Translations under genes and position numbers: made by a program
DNA from: Pyrrhoderma lamaoense
Lineage: Eukaryota > Basidiomycota > Agaricomycetes > Hymenochaetales > Hymenochaetaceae
Length of the DNA: 64,000 nucleotides
Assembly: GCA_002794735.1 (NCBI GenBank)
Contig: NBAZ01000032.1
Location: 62,001-126,000 of the forward strand
Direction of reading: 5' to 3'
Notes under the pieces: model-generated
Seen by the model: only the letters and a program-made list of their open reading frames with translations
Database searches by the model: none
What the model was told of the DNA's origin: nothing
In this document: positions 22,511 to 35,734 of the stretch, piece by piece
Layout: each line of letters begins with the position of its first letter
Numbering within the stretch: position 1 is the stretch's first letter

Positions 22511-25500
22511 ATGACTAACGATGGTCCTGTACCTCAAAACATGCCATCTAGCTCTAAAACTTCTAAATTCTCATTCACAAACTTTATCACAGCTTACGTT
22601 GGGTATGCTTACCCCCTTTTTCTAGATAAATAGATAAAAAAGACTAAAATTTGAACCCAGTAATCCTCTGAAGGCTGTAAATCCTTATGCATCTTCCAGT
22701 ACACAGGGGACACAAAGGAAAGAGGAAAGCTATAGATATCGAAATGTATGACTCAAGCATGCCCCCACCCCCTGTACCTGAAAGAGTCACGTCTTCATCT
22801 TGCCTTCGTGAGAAAACACCAGAGCGGAAACTTCAGCTCCCAATCACGGATACACCAATGAGAGGGAGACTTAGCGAATGGAGTGAGTCTCGATGTCGTT
22901 ACACGAAGGCCCATCGTCGAGCCATTATCGAATATCTTGGAGGAGAAGTCAGGTGTGGAAGAATGTCGTACTTTTTCGATTACGTTCTACCTCCTCTTCG
23001 AACAGAGTTTAAAGTCGATGAAATTCTTGAATATTGCATTAAATCTGGGATACTCAAAAAAACTGTCGACACGAAACAATACTACTGGGAGGGATTTTCC
23101 CAAAGTCCCAAGGACTCTAGCTCTCATGAAACGATAGTCTATAATGATCCTTTCGTCAATATCTTCAATGCTATTACAAAAGCGGCACGGGAAACAAGTG
23201 GTACACATATATTCCCAACGACTTTTCTTCATGCCGATGGGAACAACGCTATCTGGTCAGAGAGGGATAGCGATATTAAGCCAGATGCTCAACTCTATCT
23301 TGAGGATCCTGATAGCACATATCCGGAGTCTTTGGAAGGAAGGCACTGGTATAATGCTGCTATGTCTTTCCACTTCAAAAAAGCAAAGAATGGAGCACAT
23401 GATGTAATTACATATTTTTATTGATGATTGTCGATTCTAATACCATTTCATTTTACAGAATGCCCAGCAGGTACTTCACAGTCTCCAGCACTGCATGTCC
23501 ATCGACCCGTGCAGGAGGTTCACCCTTGGTGCAAGCATCGAAAATACTAGTATGAGAATATGGACTTACAGTCGAAGCGTAATAATAGCAAGTGATTCTT
23601 TTGACTTCAATAGCGTATGCACCAATACTCTAGCCACCTTCATCCACTGATAAAGCTTTTTGTAGGAACCGTTGACAATGATCAAAGTGGTTCTTTCGCT
23701 AGTATTTGCTGACAAAGTTGATCTTGGTTGGGATGAAACTTTTACTGCAAGATATGATGGGTGTGAACGAGAGTACACAATCGAGACTGCTGGGAGTCAT
23801 TTCAGGACGACATCTTCAAACATAATATCAGACATCAAGGCGGATGGCATCTACACTGCGGGGACCCGAATCTATAAAGCTTTTGACGTTAATGATGTAG
23901 CAGAGAAAGATCCTGTAATCATCAAAGATTATTGGCCCGGGGAAAAATATGAAACAGAAGATGTAACACGGCGGAAGATTCTCGACGATATAATGGACGA
24001 TGAGGAGCGCACTTGTGTTGAAGGCTTAACATTAACCCCTATTATGTCTGGAAGAGTAAAAGTTAGGGGACGAGACGATCATACGAGAATTGTAATTCTT
24101 CGTGGCGTGGGCCCGAAATCTATTATACAGATACCCTTACCGGGCGAAGAATTTGGAAATAAGTTCAACTCTACGAAGACTTCTGAGGGCTATAAGAAAG
24201 AAACGGATGGTGAATGCCGAGAGAAAACACTTAGATTGAAAGCCAACAGAAATATTGCTCCTGTTCACCGTTGGCATTACAGAATAGTGTTCAAGGAGGT
24301 TGCTATCCCTTACCACAAACTACGAAATCTAAAGGATATGGCGTTCGTACTCATTTGTACGGTTAAAGGCAAGTCCAGAAACTCTATTCCTTGTCCCTTT
24401 CTGTCTGATGGCGATTTAGCTCTTTCATTCATTCACAAAGCCGGGTGGATCCATCGTGATCTTAGTCCAGGGAATCTGTATCTACATGTCGATCCTGTTA
24501 CGGGGATACGTCGAGGTCTGATCGGAGATTTAGAGTTCGCGAAGAGGGTGGGTACCGATGGAAAATGTGATGTCCGGACTGTATGACTTTACTTATCGAA
24601 TAAGGAATGTTATGACTCAAATTCACCTAACAGGGCACTCCTGACTTCACGGCTATTGAAGTTGCTACGCGCTCCTATCGCTTCAGACCGAAGTTGATTG
24701 ACTTTACAAAAATCGGTAAGATTACAGATTCTGTTAGGGCGTATCCGGAAAAGGGTGTTTGGGCAAATTATATGCATGATCTGGAGTCTATCTGGTGGAT
24801 TGCCGTTTGGACTTTGTTTGCCTTCCAAAAAGCCTCCGATGCTGAGTCAAAGTCGGAAAGCTATAAAGATATGATCGAAGACCAGAAAGCTCTCTTCGCC
24901 CAGCTATTTCCCGGAACGATGAATAGTCAGTATCGCGCTTCGTTTTTTTCGGAGGATACCGAGTTTGGGGACGTTATCAAACGCATCCCTGACGGTCTTT
25001 CAGCGTTGAGTACGGTGGTACAAGTTATTAGGGATATGTTATTGGCCTATTATCTAGCAGAGGGTCTTAAGGGAATAAATCCTATCAAATTGACAGATGA
25101 AGGAATACTTCACACTAGAATACTGGAAGCTTTTGACTATATATCAAAAGACGATATTCATATCACTCCTATTCACGACGGCTCCACAGTATCATCCAAG
25201 CTACCATCAACCTTCAAGCGTATTACTTTCCCTACAAGATCTGACGATCGCTCTGTAAAGAAAGCAAGGTATGTGTGTTCCAATTTGCTAACTGATGTGT
25301 CTGATTTTCCCCATAAAGGATGTCCAGGTCAGGCGAAGACAAATATTCGAAAACATCTACATGCACACAAGATGGTCCAAAGAGTAGAGAGCATGGTCCG
25401 TGTCCAGGTATTGACATTGATATAACAATACCTGTGGCGCAAAACAAGGAAGCAAGTGCGATCATACAGCAGTCTCAGTCAAAGGACAAACAAGATGGTA

Positions 25501-25871
25501 TAGACGATAGAACATCTATACCAAGTCGAAATCCAGATGATAATGCAGGACCTATATTGGGAGACGATGCGCAAATTGAGGAAGAGGCGGCTGTAGTGAA
25601 GTCTCGATCAAGAGACAAACGCAATAAATCGAAGGCAGAATCCTCTTCTTCGGGACCGGTCACTAGAAGTAGAGCAAAAGCTGCCGCCACGATAAACAAT
25701 GAGCCAGCACAAGGTGAAAATCGGAGGATGACAAGATCCATGATAAAAAAGGCCGTAGGGGCAACAGTGAACAAGGATGATCCAGTACCAGAATCTTCTC
25801 AGGAGCACCCGAAGCTCGTGCAACTCGTTCAAAGAGTAAACCTGCGGCTAGAGCTCCCGCAGTTCGTGTGA
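22511..25871 (+). pseudogene. FunK1-type protein kinase, copy 3 (frameshifts at both ends)
   Basis: Exon 1 starts MTNDGPVPQNMPSSSKTS. The spliced frame enters exon 2 as NPLKAVNPYASSSTQG but is one base off the conserved KGKRKAIDIE; an extra G in the GGGG run at 22706-22709 would explain this. The main frame could restart at an ATG at 22687. The kinase body is fully open: PVIIKDYWPGEKYETED, HRDLSPGNLYLH, GLIGDLEFAKRVG, WANYMHDLESIWWIAVW. The intron before the catalytic loop uses a GC donor (GCAAGT near 24370). The tail keeps VTRSRAKA and NRRMTRSMIKK, then loses one base near 25800, so the final ARATRSKSK and VRVTRSKSV motifs lie out of frame and translation stops at 25871 rather than 25921. 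The kinase may still be made from the internal start, so the pseudogene call is moderate. Confidence 0.7.
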
Positions 25872-26592
25872 CTCGTTCAAAGAGTGTGCCTACAGGTAAA
25901 AAGTCTCAAAAACGAAAGTGACGATATATTTTACGATCTATATGTTTGAGTATGCCCGAGATAGTGTTGTTTCTTTATGTTTTCCTTGCTATTGTGTTTT
26001 TTGCATTGCTTTCAACCCTGTTTATCTCAACTGCATTCATTTTTTCTTCTGCTTTTCCGGCTCTATCTTCAATTTAGATTCTATTTTTACCCATTTACAA
26101 GACCTTACATACTACTCTCAGTCTAGATTGTTGGGCTTATGTATTTATATCGATTTGTGTACCTAGCTCATCTCAAAGATGTAGATTTTTTGAATATTAC
26201 TAAATAAAATATTGCAGTATTTTTCTAATCTGGTCCATCTCGTTGTATGCTTAATTAATCACTTACGAAGGTATTCGCCTTGAGAGTTACTCATAGATAT
26301 GCTGTCCAAAATTTTAATAACGGACTAGATACTTCAGAGCTACACGTTTATGCTACGAGAGATCTCGAGTGATGATTACGCAAATCCAGTAACACGTTGA
26401 AGGATTTTGTAGAGTATAACTTGGAAGTAGCAGTATATTGATACGTGCTTCATTTTGTATTGAGATTCATTCTTCTCCGTTATAGTCTATGGCTAAATTG
26501 TATGATTAATGACACAGTTCTCACTTTATACATGTACTTGTACATTTTAGTAACCAGATAGTATGTCACAAGGAGGATTATACATCGTAAAT
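25872..26592. other. Convergent spacer between FunK1 copy 3 and the PTR2-like gene
   Basis: The first 50 bp are the out-of-frame remainder of the copy 3 tail. The rest is AT-rich 3' flank without a recognisable gene. Confidence 0.5.
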
Positions 26593-28640
26593 TTACTTTT
26601 CGATAATACTTGTGCTTGTAGTGTTATCACGCATCAGCAGTTTACCACCTTTTAGATCGTTGAGTTCTTCTTCCTCTTTGTCAATATGTCGAAAGCATAA
26701 CCAGAATCCGATACCTGAGACAAATGCAAGCACAGATATAGATCCGTAATTCCATATCAATAGTGGATCACTTGATAATGCTTAAGACCGCAATCTCAGC
26801 AACTAACCAATTATTCAACGAGTACCCAAAGATCACTTACCGACAAATGCCTCTCCCAATGCATACGCGATAGCAGAAGTTAGTAAGAAGAGGGCCATGA
26901 CAAGACTACGCATATTTTTTGGAGCTTTTGTGAAGGCATATTCCTGTCCAGCGATACTCGCGAAAATCTCGGAGAATGCAATAAGAATATAACTTCCTGC
27001 TTGAGCCCAAACTGAAATAGGACTTGTCCTTCTTTGCACGTTGCGGCGGCTGTTCCACATGGGTTTGTCTGGTAGATGTAGTACTGCACTACTGCAGCCC
27101 ATGCCATCGCTCCAGCACCTAGAAAAAACCAATCGTAATTTTCTTTATAGGAGTGAAACGTATACCTGAGCGTCGTAGTGAGGGGTAAAGGATGATATCA
27201 AAAAGAGGGATAAAAATTATGAGTACAATTGGCTCGAGATTTTGTAAAACATCGTTTGGAAGGCCATGAGTATTCATTGTTGCCGCCTGGGAAGTAAGGT
27301 TATTACTAAGTTGGTTGTATGTTAGCCCTATAGTCATTGTCAGCACACTTTAGCCTGAAGGGGCATGGCATTAAAACTTGAGCTATACCCACAAAATATA
27401 GGAAACCAAACAAAGACAGCGCAGGCCTTGAATCCTCTACGGATCTCATCTACCCATGCATCGTCCCAGTTCATCCAAGTAGGTCGCTCCCCTCCCACTT
27501 GGCTCACGTTACTAGGCTTCGCTTTTTCCCAGAAGTCCGGGGCCATTAAGTTTTTACATGTTTTAATAGGGTTCCAGGACCAACAGCCATTCAATGCAGT
27601 TCGCAGTAGACGCATACAGCTACCTAGCATCGATCCAGCGGGTGGCACACGCACATAGAAATTTCGTCCGACATGAAGGAGGAAAGGAACAGTCAGGAAG
27701 ACTATTGTTGGAAGAGTATATGCTAACCAAAAACCAACAAACTAATATAGTTCAGGTAGTGAACACGTTATTAATCAAAGAGACTGAGTATACCTTCTCG
27801 GCGTAAGGCATAGTGATCTTTCCTATAAGTGAACCAACTGCTACATATAGGTAGTAACACTAGAGGAGAAAGATAAGAAAGAAGAAAGTCTACCACTTTA
27901 TAGACTCTTACCATGTATATGCGTTGCACAGTTAACCCAGGATCAACTATGACCCTTTCCCCATTTGCTTCTGTACGGATGAAAGTCCTACTATCCTTTT
28001 GTTCAGCAATGAGAGTCAAAACATTAGACTTGAAACCCCTGCTCCAATTCCCATTATTATTATCGCAATTATGAAGCATGTAAGTGAACCCTGCAGGTTT
28101 ACTATAACTTGGGGGATCGCGGAGAATATCAAAATGATATGTCCCAAAGGATTATATATACCGAATAAACGATGGTTTTAAACCGGCCAAGGTAGGCATC
28201 CGCAATGTATCCCCCTACAAGAGGGGTCAATTGTGACCAAAAATTGTTAAATGTTGTTAGACCAGTCGACGCTATCTGTCCCATGCCCAGTGCCCCGCCT
28301 AGTAAGATTTATGAGAACCTTAGAAGATATATGTTAATTGAGAAATCGAACATACTTTGCCCATGTAATCCTCCTGCTCCTGTCTTTGAACCGGCTGGAA
28401 GTGGCTGCTGTACAAAGTTTGTAAAGACAACTGCACAACCGCGATAAGAAAACCGTTCAGCAAGTTCGACGTAAGCTACCAGATACATTCTCCACGGAAG
28501 AACATCAGGAACGCGGCGCAACGTCTGGAATTCTTCCTCTGTAGGATATTCCAGACAAACTGCAGTGATAAATCGTGCTGTGTAACTATGTCATTATTGG
28601 CAGGTTCCTTCGTAGTCGAGGTTAGTTCTGTTTTCGTCAT
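26593..28640 (-). pseudogene. POT/PTR2-type proton-coupled oligopeptide transporter, frameshifted
   Basis: Strong family match across several exons: PWRMYLVAYVELAERFSYRG (first helix), TNFVQQPLPAGSKTGAGG, STGLTTFNNFWSQLTPLVGG with YIADAYLGR, then GHIILIFSAIP, RGFKSNV and GERVIVDPGLT. Also WAQAGSYILIAFSEIFASI and EYAFTKAPKNMRSLVMALF, the hallmark of the family, and a C-terminal tail ending STSIIEK. Such 12-helix plasma-membrane carriers import di- and tripeptides with protons. At least three frame breaks are visible: near 28575-28600 in the N-terminus, at the C run 28036-28039 (one G missing on the coding strand before GFKSN) and near 27021-27037. The start at 28640 is therefore tentative. It is probably a recent pseudogene, unless the bases are sequencing errors. 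Confidence 0.75.
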
Positions 28641-29037
28641 TATGCAGAATGAGTCGACCGCAACAAAAAAGGAGGAGTGACCAGGGCCTCAGATGTAGTA
28701 GAAGCTGCATGAGGAGGGGCCTTTACATGCAATCGTTATCAAATGGTTGATAATTTTTTGCCCAAGACAAGGGACTGGGTTGCTTCCGCCGGAACCCTAT
28801 CAGTCACTCTAATTTTTTTACAGAGAGCACCCGTGATCCGATCGCCCGATTGTATGCACTGCACCAATTAGGACTTGAGCATTCATTTTGACATCAAATT
28901 TTTATTACAACATGCGATAGTTAATTTATTGTGTACAGCCATACAATAATTTTCTTTCTAGTCTCCTTTTAACCCGTCGTGTCAACCCCTTTTTACTCTT
29001 TTTACTGTTTTAATTATCTACTGTTTTAATGTCAAGG
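28641..29037. other. Intergenic region between the PTR2-like gene and AMD1
   Basis: About 400 bp, AT-rich, holding the transporter's promoter and the AMD1 3' flank. Nothing else is recognised. Confidence 0.5.
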
Positions 29038-32000
29038 TTATTTGGTAGAGCTCATAGCCTTTGCTGCAATGTTGTCATTTGTTGGTTGTACTAGTGCAAC
29101 TCCGGTTGAAGTCGGTTCAATATGCTGACTTGTTCTGATAATCTTCAGTTCCTCTAAGAGTGTAGAGTGACGGAACGCGAGACGACTATCTGGTACATTT
29201 GTCTATTGAATATTTGCGGGTTTAGCAAAAGCTTGACAAGATAATAGAAGTAATCGGAAGGAACCTTATTTATATCGTTTCCCGCAGCACCAGGGAGGTA
29301 CCAGTTATGTCCCAACCAATGACGCTTTATCTCCATCTCGAATCCACTCTGGAGAACAGAGTTACGTGCTAACTCCGCAAGAGAGCTCTGAGGAACTTAT
29401 AAATCTAAGAAGCAAATCAGTCGCAGTAGCAGATAGTATAGAGGTCCCTTCAAACTGACATGTGCAGCGACACTATATTCTTCAAGTAGTGGTTCCTGTA
29501 TTTAGATGAGTAAGACTCATTTAAGTTCAACAAATTCGTCAATGGGGTACACATACCTTTGTGAAGTGGAACTGAAGTGGATCATCTGTACTCAAGCTGA
29601 CATTCAAACCGACCTTGAAGAAGTCGGGGAATGGGTTCCGTTCATACGTCAAGAAAAGAGAGTTATTGCTCAAGGGACTCATCGCGATACCGATTTGTTT
29701 CAGATAAAATAGATATTGTAGCGCAGGAACCTTTCTTAACAAGATTCCGTGGGAAATTGAGTGGGAGGTCAGGAAAGCAGATGTCAAGTGATCTGGATCC
29801 CCTGCCTCTCCACAATGCGGCCGGAGGACGAATGTATCTAATTGGCATTGTATATAATAAGTATAAAGAAAATGGGTTTCTTCACAGATATAACTTACTG
29901 AATCCCCTAGAACGTCTCCACGAGTTCAGACTTGTCATATTTGCATATAGATAGTATACCCTTCATGTGATATACATGTGAACTATGACTATGCACCCAT
30001 TTTTGTATTGACTTACCAGTACGAGTATGGGGGAGTTTGATCGGAGTCCCAGACACGAGGGAAAGGGAATTTGCGATGGATACGGCGTTCTGGCTTCGAT
30101 TCATCATCAACTGTATCAAAGCCAACGACACGTTGTAGGAAAACATGAAGTTCAGGGTGCGAGCGAGGGTTTTTTGTGACTTCGAAAAGTGGTTGGAAGA
30201 CATCTAATTTTAAGAGAAGATTACTTTAGATATGAGGGAAAAGTTCGGAAACTCTAGATACGTACTGCGTATGATGTCTTCAAAGTTCTTTACAGACCCG
30301 TTTTGTTTGAAAAGATCGTACAAACGCGGAATCTGAACAAGCCAACGCACATTGTGCGAATATACTTTGTTGTTTACTATCCATCTTGCAAGTTTATCCC
30401 ATTCATTCACGTTACGCCCATAGATACTTATCCGCCATTCACAATTCTAGATTATTCCTGTAAGATAACTAGCTCTTAATATAGTCCCTTATCTAGACTC
30501 ACTTGATACTTGCTTTGTTCTAGATCAGTCATAACCTCTAAGGTATGTTTAAGTAACAAATCCAAATTAAGATTAGCTTGACGCTGACCTTTAGTCAATT
30601 CTGCGAGGTATTTCCCTTGTATATGATTATCCGTCTTCAAAAATATTTCACGAAGGCGAGATTCTCCAATTGGATTATACTTTAGATTGAATTTGTCAAA
30701 CCGATGGAAAGAATCCGAATGAGCATGCATATCCAAGGTATCGATTGAGAGCTCATAAGCCGTGAGGTTAAGGGACTCAAACACCTGAGCAAGAGTTAAA
30801 GTCTTTCCGTCACGAATTATGACTCGTCCTACATGGGCAATTAGTTAAAAATTGTTTGTTAACGAAAGAAGTATGCATACTAACATTCGGTGATCTTTTC
30901 ATTTTTGATTTTATGAAGCGAAGAAGATGCTTCTGGTTCATACTGCTCGAATGATGCACATGTGTGTCAACTTTGCGGACGTTGTAGAAATCACTGAGAA
31001 AGAGAAAAAGTTAACTTGTCTCCTCCTCAAAGAGTGTTCGACATACCGGTGAGGAACTTTCTACGATCGAGGACCAGAGAATTAGAGATACAGTGAGATA
31101 AAATAAAAAGCATAAAACCAACTTTCATATCTGCTGTTTCTTGATATTCATTCATCAGACTATAGAGTGACCATTTGCTTGCTAGGTACTTTAAGCGGCG
31201 GAAGGCAAAGCTTTTTGTGGGTCCATCCGAAACGACATTCAACACGAAATCTAGATCTACATAGTATTCCCGAATAGTAGGAACCTCGTATAGAGGCTTC
31301 TTGTTCTCGACTATTTGGATATATATCTTTTCAGAACAAAAGAGATGGCCAAGCTGATCCAAACTGACCTGAGATATCCGCATACACCTGATAGACACCC
31401 TTATCGTCAAGCTGGAAACCACGGTGATCTTCACTCGGAATTTCGCATTTAGAGAAATCGAAATCCTCTTCAGAATGCTCGGTCAGATTTGTGCTCGACG
31501 CAGCCGGTTTCTTTCCTTTCCAATGCCAATGCGGTGGAGGAGGTTTCGGATAAATTTTCCAAGGCTTGAACTGCTTGGTATGCTTGTCACGAATAGGCAA
31601 CTCTGCATCTGGACGTATACCAGCAACGCCTTGAATATCTTCATCAAGATCGACAAAAGCAGCATCGTAGTCCCGAGGGTCGTCACCTAGCCTCTGGCGT
31701 GAAAGTCGAATGTATTTGTCACGCAAGTCTAGACATTTTTGTAGAGACTGGTAAAGATTTTGTAGCTCGCGTGTGAGATTTGCATCTAGTAGTGTCAATA
31801 GTGTAAGAAGAGGTAAGATTGAGGGCCTCTCTGAACCGAGAAGTTTAATGTAAAACGGAAATTAAGCGTACTAACAGCCGGCAGCGTGAGCAGGATTTTC
31901 GACTTTGACTTCACTCTCTTCATCCGGGTCAAGGTGCATAGGGTATATCTTATTCGCAAGTTTTTCTGGCGGACTTATAGGGACAACTTTGCTGCAGCTG

Positions 32001-32307
32001 TGTGCTCGCCACCATTCAACGGCGTAAATTGGAGTGAAGAAGGTTTCGGAGCTTCATCGTTATTAGAGAGTCGTCTTTGTGCCCACAATTTTTCTTCTAT
32101 CTGGGAGAGGAGAATTGGTCTAAGCATTTTACCTTGGTCTTATGGGAGGTATTAACATACATGCTGAAGCGTTTTCTCTTCATTATAAGGAAAGAAGCTG
32201 TCTTTTGGTTGCCCCAAGGATTCATGGGTATCAGCGGAAGAGAACGGGGGTGTGAAGAACTCTGACTGATGGTTTGGCGAGGGTGCATCCTTTTCCGAAG
32301 AATCCAT
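29038..32307 (-). CDS. AMD1: AMP deaminase
   Basis: The start [18 protein letters not shown] is at 32307. The regulatory N-terminus includes [17 protein letters not shown] and [20 protein letters not shown]. The catalytic domain includes [20 protein letters not shown] (first metal-binding histidines), [40 protein letters not shown] (metal His and catalytic Glu), [20 protein letters not shown] and [19 protein letters not shown] (metal Asp). The end is [15 protein letters not shown] with a stop at 29038. It converts AMP to IMP and ammonia in the cytosol, controlling adenylate energy charge and purine interconversion. Many short introns, in places changing the apparent frame; a 45-50 nt intron interrupts the segment after GKYLAELTK. 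No break in the catalytic core was seen. Confidence 0.92.
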
Positions 32308-32587
32308 GTCGTTTTATGGCTAAGACGTCCACTAAGAGGAAAAGTAATAATAGATAGAAGAATGTCGAAGATGGAGGTAGAGGGGATTGGTGTTGGTATA
32401 TGCACTGTGACTCCGTTGATCGTGAGGCTTCGCCACAACCTTGGATTTGACTCGGTTTCATGTTTCAGCACAGAAAAAAAGTACAATTTTTTTAAAAGTT
32501 ACATTACTATGGATACACACACAAAGATGACGAAGAGAAAAATGAACCTAAAGTACTATACAATCCTCTCATGCATAACAGTTACTT

Positions 32588-35500
32588 TCAACGATTGAGC
32601 TTCCATATGCTATTATTAACTGTCACAAGCCCCTCTCGCCTCGCTGCTTCCATGAAGGCATTGAGCTGTTCGAGTGTCTGAGAATAATTCGGAGCAAGCC
32701 TTAACATCGTCTGAATTCGGTCAAGAGGTAATGCACCTATGTTCGTGAGCATTCCTTCAATGTATCTCCAGTAAACTCGCATCTGCTCCGTTTCTTGTTG
32801 TTGTGCTGGCGAGACAGCGGGGGCTTGTTCTTCAATAACGACTGAAAACAACAAATTAGCTTCGATAAAAAAAGCTCCGGATAGATGAAACTATCTACAT
32901 ACCATCACGAGCGACACCTGATCGAACCTGAGAAGTACCTTCACTATCTACCTCCTCCAGAAGTAAGAAGACACCGTCTTCCTCTTCACGGACAACACCA
33001 CGATCGACCCACGAATCAAGTGCCTTTCGTACCGAACTTGTTCCGACATTCAATTCCTTACTCAGATTTGAAACACTCCAACGCTCTAAGATGCGGGTAA
33101 AATGGGTAAGTACGAGAAATCGATGCATTCACAACCTGTTCAAGAATGATACGCACCGTTGGATGAGAATAAGTCTATGATAGCAGCTTCTATAGGAGGA
33201 ACGGTAAAATCTAGAGTCCTGTCTTTCAGATCGAGAGTTAGATCAACTGTCCCCAATTGAGGAAGGAAACGCAGTTTTTTGTCTTGTTTGAAATCCTTGA
33301 AGTCTTTAGAATATTCTTCCATAGCCCTAGTCGTGCTAGTATCAGCATCAACCTTGACCCCACTTTAGATAGGCGCTTACTGTTTGAGTTGACCGGCATG
33401 GCCATTGAGTCTGCTTGTAATGTGGGCCAGAAATGTTTTGAGATAATGGTTGGGTGAAGTATAGACTAATTTTGACTCAGACAAGAAAGTAAACCCTAAA
33501 TGCTGACCGAACGTACCGGTCTTTGAGCTTGTACATGTTGGTTGATACGCCTTGATTCAGTCATATCTCGTAGCATAACTTCACAAACCTGAAGAGCCGC
33601 CTCCCCAAAACGAACTTTTAGGATTTCAATATTTCGCCTCTGCAGAACATATCAACAAAACACGATACGAAAACCTTTCTAGTGGCAAGTTTTACCTCTT
33701 TCTCAAATTTTCCGTCAGAGATAGCAAGAAGGCGCTGGGCGAGAAGAACCTGAAGCTCCTTCACAAATAGATCCTTCGAATCGTATATACTAACGAGGGT
33801 ACTAATTGTATCTCCAGGTTTACTTGTACGGAACTCTGTTGATAAAGAGCACAGACAGTCGTTTAATTATCACTCATCCACGACATCAGTAATCCGCAAG
33901 CGACTTACCAGGTCCGGCATCGATAGGTTCGGGCTCCCAGTTATGATCTGAATAATCCTCGGCGTGCATCTGCAGAGGTTGGGGCGGCTCATTTTCATCC
34001 AAGAGATCGCCCCCTTCTCCGACAAGGCTACTAACTATACAACGGATTGTATCAGACCTTTCTCTACGTGAAATGGGTGTGGCCTGTTAGACTTAGTATA
34101 GACTGTATGATAGACTATAATTATGTACCTGAGATAACGCCTAATCGGATCCGCAATCTTATGAAGTAATACGCCAGGTGGGTCGATTATGCGTAAACAA
34201 CGAATCATGTTTGTATACTGGATTATAATGGATTTTGTATCTGCTCCTGGATGAAGTAAACGGTTTCGGTTGCTGGTTTATGGAAAAAATCAATACAGTT
34301 TTCACCAATTATCAATATGACGTACCTCTGCCTTATAGTTGCAACGAGCGCTGTTCGCATGTCAACTCGTTGCAAGCAGTCCTGCAGATAGCGAGATTTA
34401 GGGCGATAAAGAGGTAGCAGAAGTTGAAACTTACACGTAAGTCGAGAAGGGCTGGCGCCGAATCAGGAAAATCGACAAAAATATCGAATATTTCAGAAAT
34501 TCTGCAATTCACATGAGCCTCGAAGTATACATTGATTTGAAAATGCGCACCTAAGCTCGCAAAGCGACTTGCACACATGATAGTCAAACCTTTGACCTAT
34601 GCTTGATAGCATAATGGTTGTTTCTTCCTCTTAATTCAGAAGAAATCAGTTATCAACCGACCTCTGCGAAAAGTTACCAAACGCACGTGTCCTAGCCCCT
34701 CTTGCATATGGCAATGTCATCCAGGGTACGATTTTGTCCCTCATCCATTCTCTCATTCCAGGAAGTACTCGTTCACGCCATACACCCACGCACGTCTCTT
34801 GCACCCTGAGTTCAATACGCTCGTAACAAACGCTCGCAACGAGATTCTCATAACGATCAAGAAGTCCAAGAATATCAAATGCATACCAAAGCTGTGGTTC
34901 TTGTTCGGCGTCGATGGTAGATTCACAAAGTCTCTTGAAGGCTCCGGGAAAGGTAGGGGGAGAGCAGAGAACAGGTGAGTTTGAAATTCAGTATTGAATG
35001 TAGTTGAAAGAAGGGATCCAAGCCTGAAACGGATAGGATGAGAGAAGAAAAACGAAGTTAAGATATCAGTAGTCTTACTCCGGAACAGGAGCCCACGCCT
35101 TACACCAGCCAGCAATTCGGAACATCATCCTTCTTATGACCTCCACTTCTTTTGAGGACTATTATTCAATATCATCTGAATGTATTCAAGTACAAGGATA
35201 TCTACCTCATATTCTTCCATGAATGCGTCAACCTCTTCTGTGACTATATGAAATTGCTTTCTCAAGTCCTCTATTCACAAATGCTAGATATTTGACCCGA
35301 TATAACGAACAATGTGGGAGAACTCACGAACAAAACATTCAACCAAAATCCATAGCATCTTTGCACGGCTATACACTGGAAAGCTTCTTTCAGCTTGATT
35401 GGATCTGAGTATAGTTGCATTTTAGTTATGCTAGCCCTTGTGGTTCAAAGTTTTCAGCATACCGAAATCGCGCTCTCTATTAACTCTTATGTCCCGAGGC

Positions 35501-35734
35501 CAAAGAAACTTTTGAGCGGTTGACCAAGCCTTTTCAATTATGAGTCGTTAGTTATAAGATGATTAGCCCAAAGAGAATTACAGATAGGGTCAGGATAGGT
35601 TCAACTCACTCAGAGAAGGCCATAATTCCACTGATTCCAGGATTGCTTCCATTTAGTCTTTGCTGTGCATAATCCCATTTCTCGCGAACCAAGATTTTAA
35701 TTGCGTTGCTCTCAGCGAGGCCATTGTGGCTCAT
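32588..35734 (-). CDS. APC2: Anaphase-promoting complex subunit 2 (cullin-like scaffold)
   Basis: The start MSHNGLAESNAIKILV at 35734 splices to AWSTAQKFLWPRDIRVNRER. The middle is a chain of small exons, including LELRVQETTI-like helical cullin repeats and CRISEIFDIFVDFPDSAPAL. The C-terminal cullin homology region contains FLPQLGTVDLTLDLKDRTLD and PPIEAAIIDLFSS, then WSVSNLSKELNVGTSSVRKA. The winged-helix end has RVYWRYIEGMLTNIGALPLD and RIQTMLRLAPNYSQTLEQLN, finishing VNNSIWKLNR. Apc2 pairs with the RING subunit Apc11 to form the catalytic module of the APC/C ubiquitin ligase, which drives the metaphase-anaphase transition. Several middle exons were only followed roughly. It is divergent from NTA1. 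Confidence 0.88.

Noticed and set aside
13584..25921. Interpretation of the FunK1 array as a mating-type or heterokaryon-incompatibility locus
   Set aside because: No homeodomain, pheromone, receptor, HET or NLR genes are present; the Ste7-like MAPKK alone does not support this.
34590..34665. A tRNA-like A-box string (TAGCATAATGG)
   Set aside because: No matching B box or cloverleaf stems could be drawn; the sequence is upstream flank within the APC2 gene region.
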